DNA from: Diplonema papillatum
Lineage: Eukaryota > Euglenozoa > Diplonemea > Diplonemida > Diplonemidae
Reading direction: 5' to 3'
DNA length: 64,000 nucleotides
Assembly: GCA_030068145.1 (NCBI GenBank)
Contig: JAPJBO010000012.1
Coordinates: 434,001-498,000 of the forward strand
Shown here: positions 20,816-29,272 of the stretch, piece after piece
Position numbering within the stretch: the stretch's first letter is position 1
Layout: every line of letters begins with the position of its first letter
Notes under the pieces: model-generated
The model's input: only the letters and a program-made list of their open reading frames with translations
Told to the model about the DNA's origin: nothing
The model's database searches: none
Translations under genes and position numbers: made by a program

Positions 20816-21483
20816 CAATGAGCACCCGCTCTGTGTTGTGGCCGTGTTATGCAGACCTCTGAGAGATCTGTCCGACGGTCTCTCATGACCAGAAGCCACC
20901 ACCACTGTGTTGGCTTTGCTGCTAGTAATCATGCCGCATCGTCGCCTCTGGGTTCAAGTCGTCTGCTGGCGGTTTCTTCAGTATGTGGCAGCCAGAAAAG
21001 AGATGCCTGGAAAGGAGACTGTCCGTCCGAACACCCGCGAAACGTGTGACCGAGGACATTGAAGGTGGGTAGTAAGCGTTAGGATGCCTCTTTTTCGCAC
21101 ACCTCCACAGTCAGTTTGACAAAAACTGACTCATATGACGGACACCACGGTGCACAGGGTGTGGGGGATGGGTCATTGTCGTTGTATCTATTTCGCAGGT
21201 GAAGTAGTAAAAAGAACAACACGCACGGGCACAATCTTCACACTCACGCTGGCTTGCCAAACGACCGACACACTATGTTGCAACCACACGTGCAGGGTGT
21301 CGATACCGTGGATCTGGTGTTGGGAACACAGGTTCCAGTACTTCGAGCTCACAAAACAGGGCTCCATCTGGGAATGGTAGCCTTCATGGGTAGCGAGTCC
21401 ACAGAAACGCGAAACCGGGGCGCTTCCTGGGATGCTTTTCCGCTTTGGCTGCGTGCTTTTTCCGGAACTTTGGCCGGGCACTC

Positions 21484-21885
21484 CTACGTACTCGACCTCA
21501 GGGGTGCACGAGGCAAAAGTGTTGACTGTTGCTTGATGTGTTTGGGCATCGCCGCCCTGCAATACCAAGGCAGGAGATAACTGCGGACGATCTCGGCAAC
21601 CTCGTCTGGAAAGGGCAGCTTCCGCGTAGCTAGGGTCCACAGCAACATGAGGCCTGGGCACCTCGGGATGTTCCACCGCTTCGGCTCGCTCCGCAGCTTG
21701 TGCGACAGGGCGCAGTACTCCTTGAGCAGGGTCGCGCGCTTTTGGTCGCTCCGCGCCACCCGCAGCCGCTGCTGCACCTTCTCCTTCTTTGCCTGCAGGT
21801 TCGACACCAGGCCCTTGCTTTGCCGCCTGGGCGCGATGTCTATCGGTCCTGCGGCGGAGTGCTCGGGACACAGTGACCAGTCCAT
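21484..21885 (-). CDS. Orphan exon of an unknown protein
   Basis: Starting at an ATG, this reads MDWSLCPEHSAAGPIDIAPR, then a Lys/Gln/Arg-rich helix (QAKKEKVQQRLRVARSDQ), then LWTLATRKLPFPDEVAEIVRSYLL. The last part looks like the short helical LP-x-E(V/I) motif found at the start of F-box-like or SOCS-like helices, but this is a weak resemblance. A plausible donor (GTATTG) lies about 100 bases before the stop. I found no partner exon on the minus strand to the left, so the gene may be cut or spread over a large intron. Confidence 0.35.
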   Translation of the reverse strand: MDWSLCPEHSAAGPIDIAPRRQSKGLVSNLQAKKEKVQQRLRVARSDQKRATLLKEYCALSHKLRSEPKRWNIPRCPGLMLLWTLATRKLPFPDEVAEIVRSYLLPWYCRAAMPKHIKQQSTLLPRAPLRSST

Positions 21886-22020
21886 TTCGCTTCTATCCCC
21901 GGTTTGTTCGAGGCCGGAAGGTCAGTATTCCTCGACGGGAAAGTTAGATACGAAACTCCCACTCTTGCCAGCACGCCCGTCAGCGTGTTCCCCGTGCCTT
22001 GCTTTTCTTCGGCGAGGTAC

Positions 22021-22285
22021 CAGGGAAAGCCTGCTACACGGGAGCCAAGCTTCACGTGTTCGGCGGTACTGCAGAGCCACGGGCCTACGGGTCAAGTGGC
22101 TACCGATTTCCCAAACTAAAGCATCAAGACTTGGCGCACCTTGGGGCTTGGCGCTCGCGCTGAACACAAGCTCGTCGAGACGGTCAGCCGCAGGGCAGAG
22201 CGGACGGGGTTGTGGCACTGTGCTGCCTCCGACTCAAGCTTTGCAAGCTGTGGTTGACCGTCACGTTCCTGGACCAGGAGCGGCG
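22021..22285. repeat. Dispersed 260-base repeat, copy 1
   Basis: A segment starting CAGGGAAAGCCTGCTACACG and running to ...TGGACCAGGAGCGG recurs at 34,655-34,913 in the same orientation with about 4 percent differences, then diverges into a pyrimidine-rich tract at both sites. Reading frames through it are shared but have no recognisable motif. Confidence 0.85.
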
Positions 22286-23600
22286 TTTTTCTTTCTTCTT
22301 CTTTCTTCGGCGAGGTACGGACTCGTGAAAGGCGGGATAGCAGGCGCCGCGTCACTTGTACTGCCCCGTTCGGAACCAAGCTTGCTTCTTCTACCGTCGC
22401 TTTGCCGGTATTTGCATCATTGCGGTGGCTTCTTTTTGTGCGGTTCCTTTTCCTGTGCGGGGATCGTCCTGCTGCAAAGTTAGATTGTTATTGCGTTCTG
22501 TCGCGAACCGCAAAAGTGGCACCATCTTCTTGACCCTGGCTGCAAATTAATGCGTAGGAACCGTGCACGCGTAGTATATGGGAGGTTGCACCTCCCTTTT
22601 TTTAGTAATAGCTGGGTTGCTTGCTGTGAAAGAGGTGCGGTATCTGCCGTCCCTGCTCTGATGCAAGTCTTAAGTCAGAAAGCGACTGCGACGACGAACA
22701 CGGACAGCGTGCGTTCAGGAAATCCGGCGTCTCTCGTCTCCCGCGATCCATACCGATCAAAGCGAAACGGGGAAAGCCAAAGCAAACGAACAGAAACAGG
22801 TGTTGCTACGCTCTATGAGACACGGTGGGGAGGGAAGGGTTCTACGACCGGGCGAGGCTAGGGAAACTCTGACGACATCGGAGTCAATCTCGCACACGGA
22901 TGCGCGCCTGGGCCCTGTCGCGGAGCTGGACAAGTGGTGGATAGGCACACCCGGTGGCATGCGCCATCACCCAGGCGAGCGCGGGGACGGACAAACCATG
23001 GGTGAACGGGTTCGACTACCACTTCGGGTTTCGCCAACGCCGTTTGGTTGAGTCGATTGGCAACCGTTCGGTGTCACGGTGCTGACAGCACCGATAGCGT
23101 GTTTAACTTTTCCAGGCACATGCGGGAGATGCCAGGGTCGCAGTCTGCGGATACGAATACCTGTATTGGTTCGAGTATGAAGCGCAGGACACAAGGAGCG
23201 CAAGATAAGGCACGGGACAAAAGGCACAAGACACAAGACACGGACACGCATCATACTGCTGCGTTTACACCAGCTGCGAGTAGTCGAGTCGCAGCTCTTC
23301 GCAAAATAGGGTTGGCCCCTCTCTCTTTATCTTTTTCCCACCACAGGTACCGTGTGCAGGGGTCCGTTGGCAGGAACTTTCCCTCCCCAGTTTCCTTCCT
23401 CTGTTTACCTCATAAAATAGGGGGTTGGGTTGTTGCTCACTACCACGGGGGGTTGGACGCAAGTGAAAACCCCTGCGCTTGGGCCTGCCTTCCACCTCTC
23501 GAGACTCAGGGAGGGAACTGAAGTTAACGTTCAGACAGAACTCGAAACAAGAAGAAAATACGCTACGATTCTGCCCATCACGCCAGTTTGGAGGTCCTTT
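22286..23600. other. Gene-free stretch
   Basis: Only short overlapping ORFs on both strands without motifs. Nothing identifiable. Confidence 0.5.
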
Positions 23601-23604
23601 GCGT

Positions 23605-23715
23605 ACTTCGAGACTGGAGGTCCCATGAACATGCAATGCGAATAGCCTCTATTCGAGCCAATCTCCAGTCTTGCCCCGCGCCGGCCTTTAGCCGAGCGCA
23701 CGTACTTTTCATGCG
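23605..23715. repeat. Dispersed repeat, uninterrupted copy (empty site)
   Basis: The segment GAGACTGGAGGTCC...CTCTATTCGAGCCAA runs directly into TCTCCAGTCTTGCC...GCGCACGTAC. At 40,944-41,830 the same two halves are separated by about 790 bases that hold a tRNA-like SINE head and a satellite, so this copy shows the site before insertion. Confidence 0.75.
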
Positions 23716-23759
23716 CAGCCGTTGATTCGAAAATGATCCTTTCAGCGCAACATGCACTA

Positions 23760-26700
23760 TTAAGAACTGAAGAAAGAGCACACCTCCGTCAAACAGCGGA
23801 CCTCCCGAGGGGTAAACGCCTCGTCAGCCGGCGCCAAGAGGTCGAATGCCACGGAGAGCAGCTGGAACAACAGCCGTTTTGCGGCGGCCTCGGAAACCCA
23901 GCCCGCGCGTCTCGCAGCGGTCAGGATAATCCGCTTCAAAGCCCCCCGGTCGAGCTGTCCGAGCAGGGGCGCGGGCGGCGAGAGCGCCGCCGCCAGCGGA
24001 TCCGCCACGTACGCCACGAGGCGGTCCAGCGCCGAGGGCGGCGTCGGGCACGGCGACGCGCGGGCCGGCGACTCCGGCTCCCCAGAGTCGCTGCGCGGGT
24101 TTGCGGGGGAGCCGCCGCCGTGGCATGTGGTGAGCCCGCTGCGTTGGAGCGGTCCATCAGCAGGGCTGCGCGGGTTTGCGGGGGAGCCGCCGCCGTGGGA
24201 TGTGGGTAGCCCGCTGCGTTGGAGCGCTCCATCAGCAGGGCTGCGCGGGTTTGCGGGGGAGCCGCCGCCATGGGATGCCGCTGGTCCGCTGTGTTGTAGC
24301 GCTCCGTCGACAGGGCGGCGCTGCGTGGTCGGCAGCCGGTGGGGCGGGGACGTCTCGCGCGTGCCCCTTCGAGCCACGGTTCCGGCTCTTCCGTCGGCGT
24401 CTTGGCCTTCGCCAGCGCGCGAAGCCGCGTCGTGGTCGGCTGACCACCGGCTGGGAGAGTGCGTGAACTCTGCGCTCACGCGCGCAACGCATGCATCCCT
24501 CGCATTTCGGGCGCTTTCGGACCACCCGCCGGCTTCGCCGGCGTGCGGCGTTGCGCGGCGGGTCGCGGAAGGCGGTGCCGACGGACCGTGCGTGATTTCG
24601 GCATCCACACGGGCCGTGCAACCCCGCACGCTTTGGCGCCCGCCCGCCGATCGGACAGGTTCAGCCCCCCTCCGGCCCGCGGGTGTCGGAGAGTGCGACA
24701 GCTCTGCTTGGACGCGCGCCGCCCCAGCGGGGGGAGACTCGACGAAGAGTTCGACGGCTGCTGCTTCCCCGCCGGCTCGGTCTTCGCGCCGCTTGAGATC
24801 CGCCAGCGACGCGCGCAGGCCGCGCACCTCGTCCGTCGGGATCAGCGCCGGGGCGCCCGGGCCGGCTGCTGCTGCGGGTGCGCCGCAGAAGCCGCAGAAC
24901 GCCGCCGGGAAAGGGGGGGGCCGCGGCTTTCGGCAAGAGCGGCAGACGCCCCCGCCGCTGCGCAGCTTCGCCGCGGGTGGGCTGGGCGGGTCCGAGCTGG
25001 CTGGGGAAGCAGAGGGACACCTCTGTTCCGGGGAGAAGCGTTCTGCAGAGGACCCGCCGCCCTGCCATCCCGGCTCGCCGTCGGACGGATGGTTGGGTGA
25101 GGCGCCGGCAGCGACTTCCCCGCAGTGGGTGCAGCGCGCGCATCCCTCGGGGACCAGCGCGGCGCAGCCGCTGCACCGGCGCGGGGGTTCCCTTTGCTGC
25201 TGCTGCTGCTGCTCTTGCTGGTGCTGTTGCTTGTGCTGTTGCTGCTCTTGCTGGCGTTGCTGTTGCTGCGCTTGCTGATGTTGCTGCTGCTCTTGCTGCT
25301 GCTGCTGCTGCTGCTCTTGCTGGCGTTGCTGTTGCTGCGCTTGCTGGCGTTGCTGCTGCTGCGCTTGCTGATGTTGCTGCTGCTCTTGCTGTTCCTGCTG
25401 CTGCTTCGTCAAGAGCAGCCGGACCTCCCGCAGCTGTCCGCCCTGCCCGGGCGCCACGCCGTCGCCCCTCCACGGCCGATGCCGCCGTGCCGACGTAGGC
25501 TCCGGCCCCGCCTTCTCCTCGCGGGCGCCTCGCTTCTCGCCGCACACCCCGCAAAACCGCGCCGCGCCCTCCACCGGCGCCCGGCAGCCGCCGCAGCGCA
25601 CGCTCGTCGCGTCGCTGCTCTTGCCGCTGCTTTGGCGGGTCGTCGGCTCGCCACAGCTCGCGCAGAAGGCGGCGCCGGAAGTGGCGGCCCCGCACGCCGC
25701 GCAGCGGACGCCTGCTCCTCCTTGTCCATCGGTCCCCTGGCTGCCTGCCTGACTGTCATCTTTGCGTTTTCCGCTTTTGCGGGTCGTCGGCTCGCCGCAG
25801 CTCGCGCAGAAGGCGGCGCGGGAAGTGGCGGCCCCGCACGCCGCGCAGCGGACGCCTGCTCCTCCTTGTCCATCGGTCCCCTGGCCTGGCTGACTGTCAT
25901 CTTTGCGTTTTCCGCTTTTGCGGGTCGTCGGCTCGCCGCAGCTCGCGCAGAAGGCGGCGCCGGAAGTCGCGGCCCCGCACGCCGCGCAGCGGACGCCTGC
26001 CCCAGCTGCAGACAGGTCCCGCCGGCAGGCACCGCACCGCCGCGACATCCCACCCGTGGCGGGGCTCCCGCACTCGTCGCAGCACCGTGTTTTCGGCCAA
26101 GCGTCCGCCTCGCGGCGGCGGGTGGAGGGGTCGCGGGGGGGAATCTTAGCTTCGCGTTCAGGCGAACTGTGCCCGTCCCGCGTGTTCGATGCTGGTGGCG
26201 GTATCGAGGAGTCTTCTTCGCGGGAATGCGGGGTCTTGTTTTTTTTCCGGTCGTTCCCCCCTTTTTCTTCTCCATTTCGCGGTCGACGACTTCTGTCTCC
26301 GCCGTGATGCGGGGGTGGCCCCGCGCCGCCCGGGTCGAGCTGCGCGAGCACTTCCTTCGCGAGCTCCCTGTTGCCGGCTACCCGGTCCGTCTTCGAAACG
26401 ACCCCCAATTCCTCTGTTAGTGCGGCGACCGCGGCCGCGCCGCCGCCCCCGGGCCACCGTGCGCCGCGCCCGTCTCGGAACACGCATAGGAGGAACCGCA
26501 GGACGCCCATCCGCACCGAGAACAGCGGGTGGCCGAGGACCCGGCCCGCGGCGCCGAGCAATTCAGGCAGCTCCGCGGCCAGCAGCTCGTCGGGCGTGAA
26601 CAGCGGCCGGTGGAAGGCCGCGAGCGCCAGCGCCGCGTCGGCGGCGGACCGGAGCAGGCCGAGGAACGCCGGGCCGGCGTCCGGGTGGACCTTCTGCTCG

Positions 26701-27554
26701 AACCCGAGGAAAAGGTGCGCGCACGACGAAAACAGCGGGACGACAACGTCGTCGACCTCGCCGTTGCACGGGCCCGAGAGAGCCGGCGAGTGCCGTGTGG
26801 TTCCAAGGAACACGTCTTCAGCGGCGCAAACGACCGCGGACAGCGCGAACGAAGCGTTTCGCTGGCCGATGCCGTGGTGCAAGAGCATCGGGAAGTGCGG
26901 CGCGATCCACGGGTGGAGGATCCGCGGGTATTCAGCTCCGGCGCCCGCCGGGTCGAGGATGTGCTCAACGGACTCGGCGAAGGTGTTCCCGAGGGCGACG
27001 CCGAGGGCTTCGAAGTCGTCAGCGCCGCGGGCGCGCGCGTACAGCGCCGCGAAGGCGCCTCCGGATATCGCTTCGACGTCTGCGAACACAGGGCCCGGCA
27101 GCACCTGCCCGAGGAGGTGCATGGCCCACGCGCAGAACCGGATGCCCCAACGGGAGCGTGCCCGCCGGCACATCTCGGTGCAGCTTGCGACCAGCTGTCG
27201 CGCGGCGGCCGGGTCCTGCGCGGCGGCGGTTGCCTTCACGACGTCGACGAAGGCGGCGGACGCCGATTCGTACGTGTCCCAGGCCTCGGCCTTGTCGTAG
27301 ATCGCGCGGATGCCCCCATCTGCGGCCTGCTGCCCCCCCCGCGCCGCCCTGTCCACGACGATCGTCGGCAGCGGCGGGTTTGCGGACTTCGACCGGCGCC
27401 CGGGCGGGCCGGGCTTCGGACTCTTCGCGCCGCCGCTCCGGCTGCGCCAGGTGATGCTCCGCAGCATCGGAGACGACGCCAGCGGCATCCTCCCGGCGCG
27501 GCCGTCCTTCACCGCACCGCCGGCAGGTCCTGGGTGGCGTTGCGTCTGGCGCAT
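23760..27554 (-). CDS. Large multi-zinc-ribbon protein with helical N-terminus and poly-Q tract
   Basis: 1264 residues from ATG 27,554 in one exon; no intron needed. Residues ~80-420 are Ala/Leu-rich helices that could be HEAT/TOG-like repeats (inference). Residues ~490-700 hold five or six CxxC...CxxC zinc ribbons. Three are near-identical 45-residue tandem repeats (VRCAACGAATSGAAFCASCGEPTTR plus a KRKDDSQ linker) that have expanded recently. A Gln-rich stretch of ~65 residues follows (~720-788), then two more ribbons (~791-815 and ~861-885). The C-terminal third is low complexity with three copies of a SPADGALQRSG-SHGGGSPANPR unit. Double zinc ribbons usually bind proteins or nucleic acids; the role here is unknown. 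The antisense Leu-rich and Cys-rich ORFs are shadows of the Gln tract. Confidence 0.8.
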   Translation of the reverse strand: MRQTQRHPGPAGGAVKDGRAGRMPLASSPMLRSITWRSRSGGAKSPKPGPPGRRSKSANPPLPTIVVDRAARGGQQAADGGIRAIYDKAEAWDTYESASAAFVDVVKATAAAQDPAAARQLVASCTEMCRRARSRWGIRFCAWAMHLLGQVLPGPVFADVEAISGGAFAALYARARGADDFEALGVALGNTFAESVEHILDPAGAGAEYPRILHPWIAPHFPMLLHHGIGQRNASFALSAVVCAAEDVFLGTTRHSPALSGPCNGEVDDVVVPLFSSCAHLFLGFEQKVHPDAGPAFLGLLRSAADAALALAAFHRPLFTPDELLAAELPELLGAAGRVLGHPLFSVRMGVLRFLLCVFRDGRGARWPGGGGAAAVAALTEELGVVSKTDRVAGNRELAKEVLAQLDPGGAGPPPHHGGDRSRRPRNGEEKGGNDRKKNKTPHSREEDSSIPPPASNTRDGHSSPEREAKIPPRDPSTRRREADAWPKTRCCDECGSPATGGMSRRCGACRRDLSAAGAGVRCAACGAATSGAAFCASCGEPTTRKSGKRKDDSQPGQGTDGQGGAGVRCAACGAATSRAAFCASCGEPTTRKSGKRKDDSQAGSQGTDGQGGAGVRCAACGAATSGAAFCASCGEPTTRQSSGKSSDATSVRCGGCRAPVEGAARFCGVCGEKRGAREEKAGPEPTSARRHRPWRGDGVAPGQGGQLREVRLLLTKQQQEQQEQQQHQQAQQQQRQQAQQQQRQQEQQQQQQQEQQQHQQAQQQQRQQEQQQHKQQHQQEQQQQQQREPPRRCSGCAALVPEGCARCTHCGEVAAGASPNHPSDGEPGWQGGGSSAERFSPEQRCPSASPASSDPPSPPAAKLRSGGGVCRSCRKPRPPPFPAAFCGFCGAPAAAAGPGAPALIPTDEVRGLRASLADLKRREDRAGGEAAAVELFVESPPAGAARVQAELSHSPTPAGRRGAEPVRSAGGRQSVRGCTARVDAEITHGPSAPPSATRRATPHAGEAGGWSESARNARDACVARVSAEFTHSPSRWSADHDAASRAGEGQDADGRAGTVARRGTRETSPPHRLPTTQRRPVDGALQHSGPAASHGGGSPANPRSPADGALQRSGLPTSHGGGSPANPRSPADGPLQRSGLTTCHGGGSPANPRSDSGEPESPARASPCPTPPSALDRLVAYVADPLAAALSPPAPLLGQLDRGALKRIILTAARRAGWVSEAAAKRLLFQLLSVAFDLLAPADEAFTPREVRCLTEVCSFFSS
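25190..25400. repeat. CAG/CTG-type triplet tract inside the zinc-ribbon gene
   Basis: Mixed TGCTGT/TGCTGC/TCTTGC triplets on the plus strand encode the poly-Q tract of the minus-strand gene. It is interrupted by GCG/GTT codons (Arg, Ala, His), which would limit slippage. Confidence 0.9.
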
Positions 27555-28795
27555 GGACGCATTCTCTTTTGTTGGTGTTCCCCCCTTCCGGGTGTTGGGC
27601 TGGCTTTATATATTAGAGTGAAACATTCGTCACCAGGGTGCCTATCGTTTGTTGTGTCTGTGCCAGCGCTTTGTGCTGCAATTCGGCCGAGTGCCGCTGC
27701 GGATGAGTCGAAATGAACAAACTGTCCGCAGTCTTCGTGGTGACGAGGTGGGGGCCGCTGAGGTCGCACACAGGGTCTGCAGGGAGACCACGTGCTGTAC
27801 GCTCGCTTTCCTGCTCGAACGAAACTTCTTTGACTTGACAACGGACTCAAACGGGATCTTGACCCATATGTCTCGCCAGAGGCGGTGGCGATGGAATCAA
27901 CGATCGTCACACTCGGATTTGCCCTGTGTTTGCCACATTTCCATCGCAGCAAGAGCCTGAGCGGGTGTGCGAGCTTTTAGGATGTTGCTATCAGTCGTGG
28001 GGATTCCAGGAAACAACCCTCTAAATCGGTTCGGGTCAGGAGCTGACACTTTCCCGCAAGGAGCGAAAGACGAAGAAATGGTGGGAAGGGAGCTGAAACA
28101 CTCGCTTGTTTGGAAATGACGAACTTTCGCCTCGGGGTTCGCTGTTTTCTTTCGCTCGGGGGCTTGCGCCGCGGTTCCCGGAAAAGGCGGCCGCGAGAAG
28201 CGAAGCGGGGAAAGGTCGCGCATCTTCGGTTTTCTTGTGAGATCTGAATAAATCTCGCTGAGACTCCTCGTGGTTTGCAGACAAAACGTGCGCCCGAGCC
28301 TGGATGCTGGGCTTCTGTTGTCATACACAAGGTACGCGCCTGTACTTTTTTGAAGGTGCGCGTGGGAAAAGTAGACCGGGTTTCAACAAATCCGGGGCTA
28401 CTGACTTTCGACGGAATGTTTGTTCTTCTGCACAAGCTCTTGCTGCAGAACGTGCGGTACGAGCAAAGCGGATAGGTGGGTTCTGAGATCCCGCTGGTTT
28501 TAGCCATGGTCCCGTCCAGACGCCCCAGCGCTGCAGGTGTGCCGCTGCAATTCGCCACCTAGTGGCGGTTGCATGGCGAAAGTTAAGGGTTTTAGTGTCT
28601 TGCGGGTGACCTTCGGTAATAAGGATACGAACGCATGGCCCCCGCAGTTCCGCAGGGCAAGCCCCGAGCTTCACACACCCTGACAGCAACACGCCCAAGT
28701 TTTGGACCGACACCTTCAGAGGTCCGCGACTCAAGTTTGAACTGTGCCCGCCCTTTCCGGCCTCTAGAGATGGTTTCCGCTTTCTCGGGTACCTA
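27555..28795. other. Gene-free stretch upstream of the zinc-ribbon gene
   Basis: It must contain the promoter of the 23.76-27.55 kb gene, but I see no distinct element. Short ORFs on both strands lack motifs. Confidence 0.5.
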
Positions 28796-28995
28796 CCCTC
28801 CCCCGTGCATAAGATGGATGAAAAACTCGGGGTTTGGCAGTATCCATCTTAATCAAGGGGGGTATCCATCTTAAACACGGGGGCACTAGTGTAGTCACTT
28901 TGCACAGGGGTACCTCACCCCCGTGTTTAAGATGGATTGGCATTCTCGCCCGTTATCTTAATCAAGGGGGTTTGGCTATCATCTTGCAGCACGGG
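28796..28995. repeat. Fold-back sequence, CCCGTGTTTAAGATGGAT family
   Basis: CCCCCGTGCATAAGATGGAT, then ATCCATCTTAATCAAGGGGGG, ATCCATCTTAAACACGGGGG and further alternating copies. These are inverse units able to fold back, related to the CCGTGTTTAAGATCG elements at 48.5 kb and 55.7 kb. Confidence 0.7.
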
Positions 28996-29000
28996 GGGGG

Positions 29001-29175
29001 TAGGTAGACCACAAATTGCGCGGTCGTCGTTCGCGTCTGTTTGCAGGTTCGGCAGCCACCGGACACTCCGGCGCAGCACCGCCTTCGGCAGGTCAGCGGC
29101 GAAGCCACGCTTCACGGCACGGTCGAGCACCGCGTACGTGACGTCAGCATGCAGCCCGGCCTTGTGGCGCTGCAG
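29001..29175 (-). pseudogene. Partial copy of the last exon of the helical-repeat gene
   Basis: Matches 29,441-29,617 at about 90 percent and encodes LQRHKAG-HADVTYAVLDRAVKRGFAADLP. On the minus strand it begins right after CTTATCTGCAG, a good acceptor-like sequence, at the Gln codon of LQRHKAG. The match ends at ...DAND, where the frame runs out. It lies downstream of its parent gene's stop, so it is either a decayed duplicate or an alternative 3' exon. Confidence 0.65.
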
Positions 29176-29272
29176 ATAAGAATTGCCACAGACTGCACCC
29201 TCACCCAGCGTCTTTTGCGGGCGCAGATGGAGGGATGGGTTCTGAAATGACTGCACAACCCGACCGCAGCCT

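Noticed and set aside
21188-21871. 227-codon minus ORF overlapping the orphan exon
   Set aside because: The frame with the ATG start and the LPFPDEVAEIV block is a different one; this frame is Arg/Ala-rich shadow.
25125-26420. Leu-rich plus-strand ORF of 431 codons that looks like a membrane protein
   Set aside because: The Leu runs are the reverse reading of the Gln tract of the minus-strand zinc-ribbon gene.
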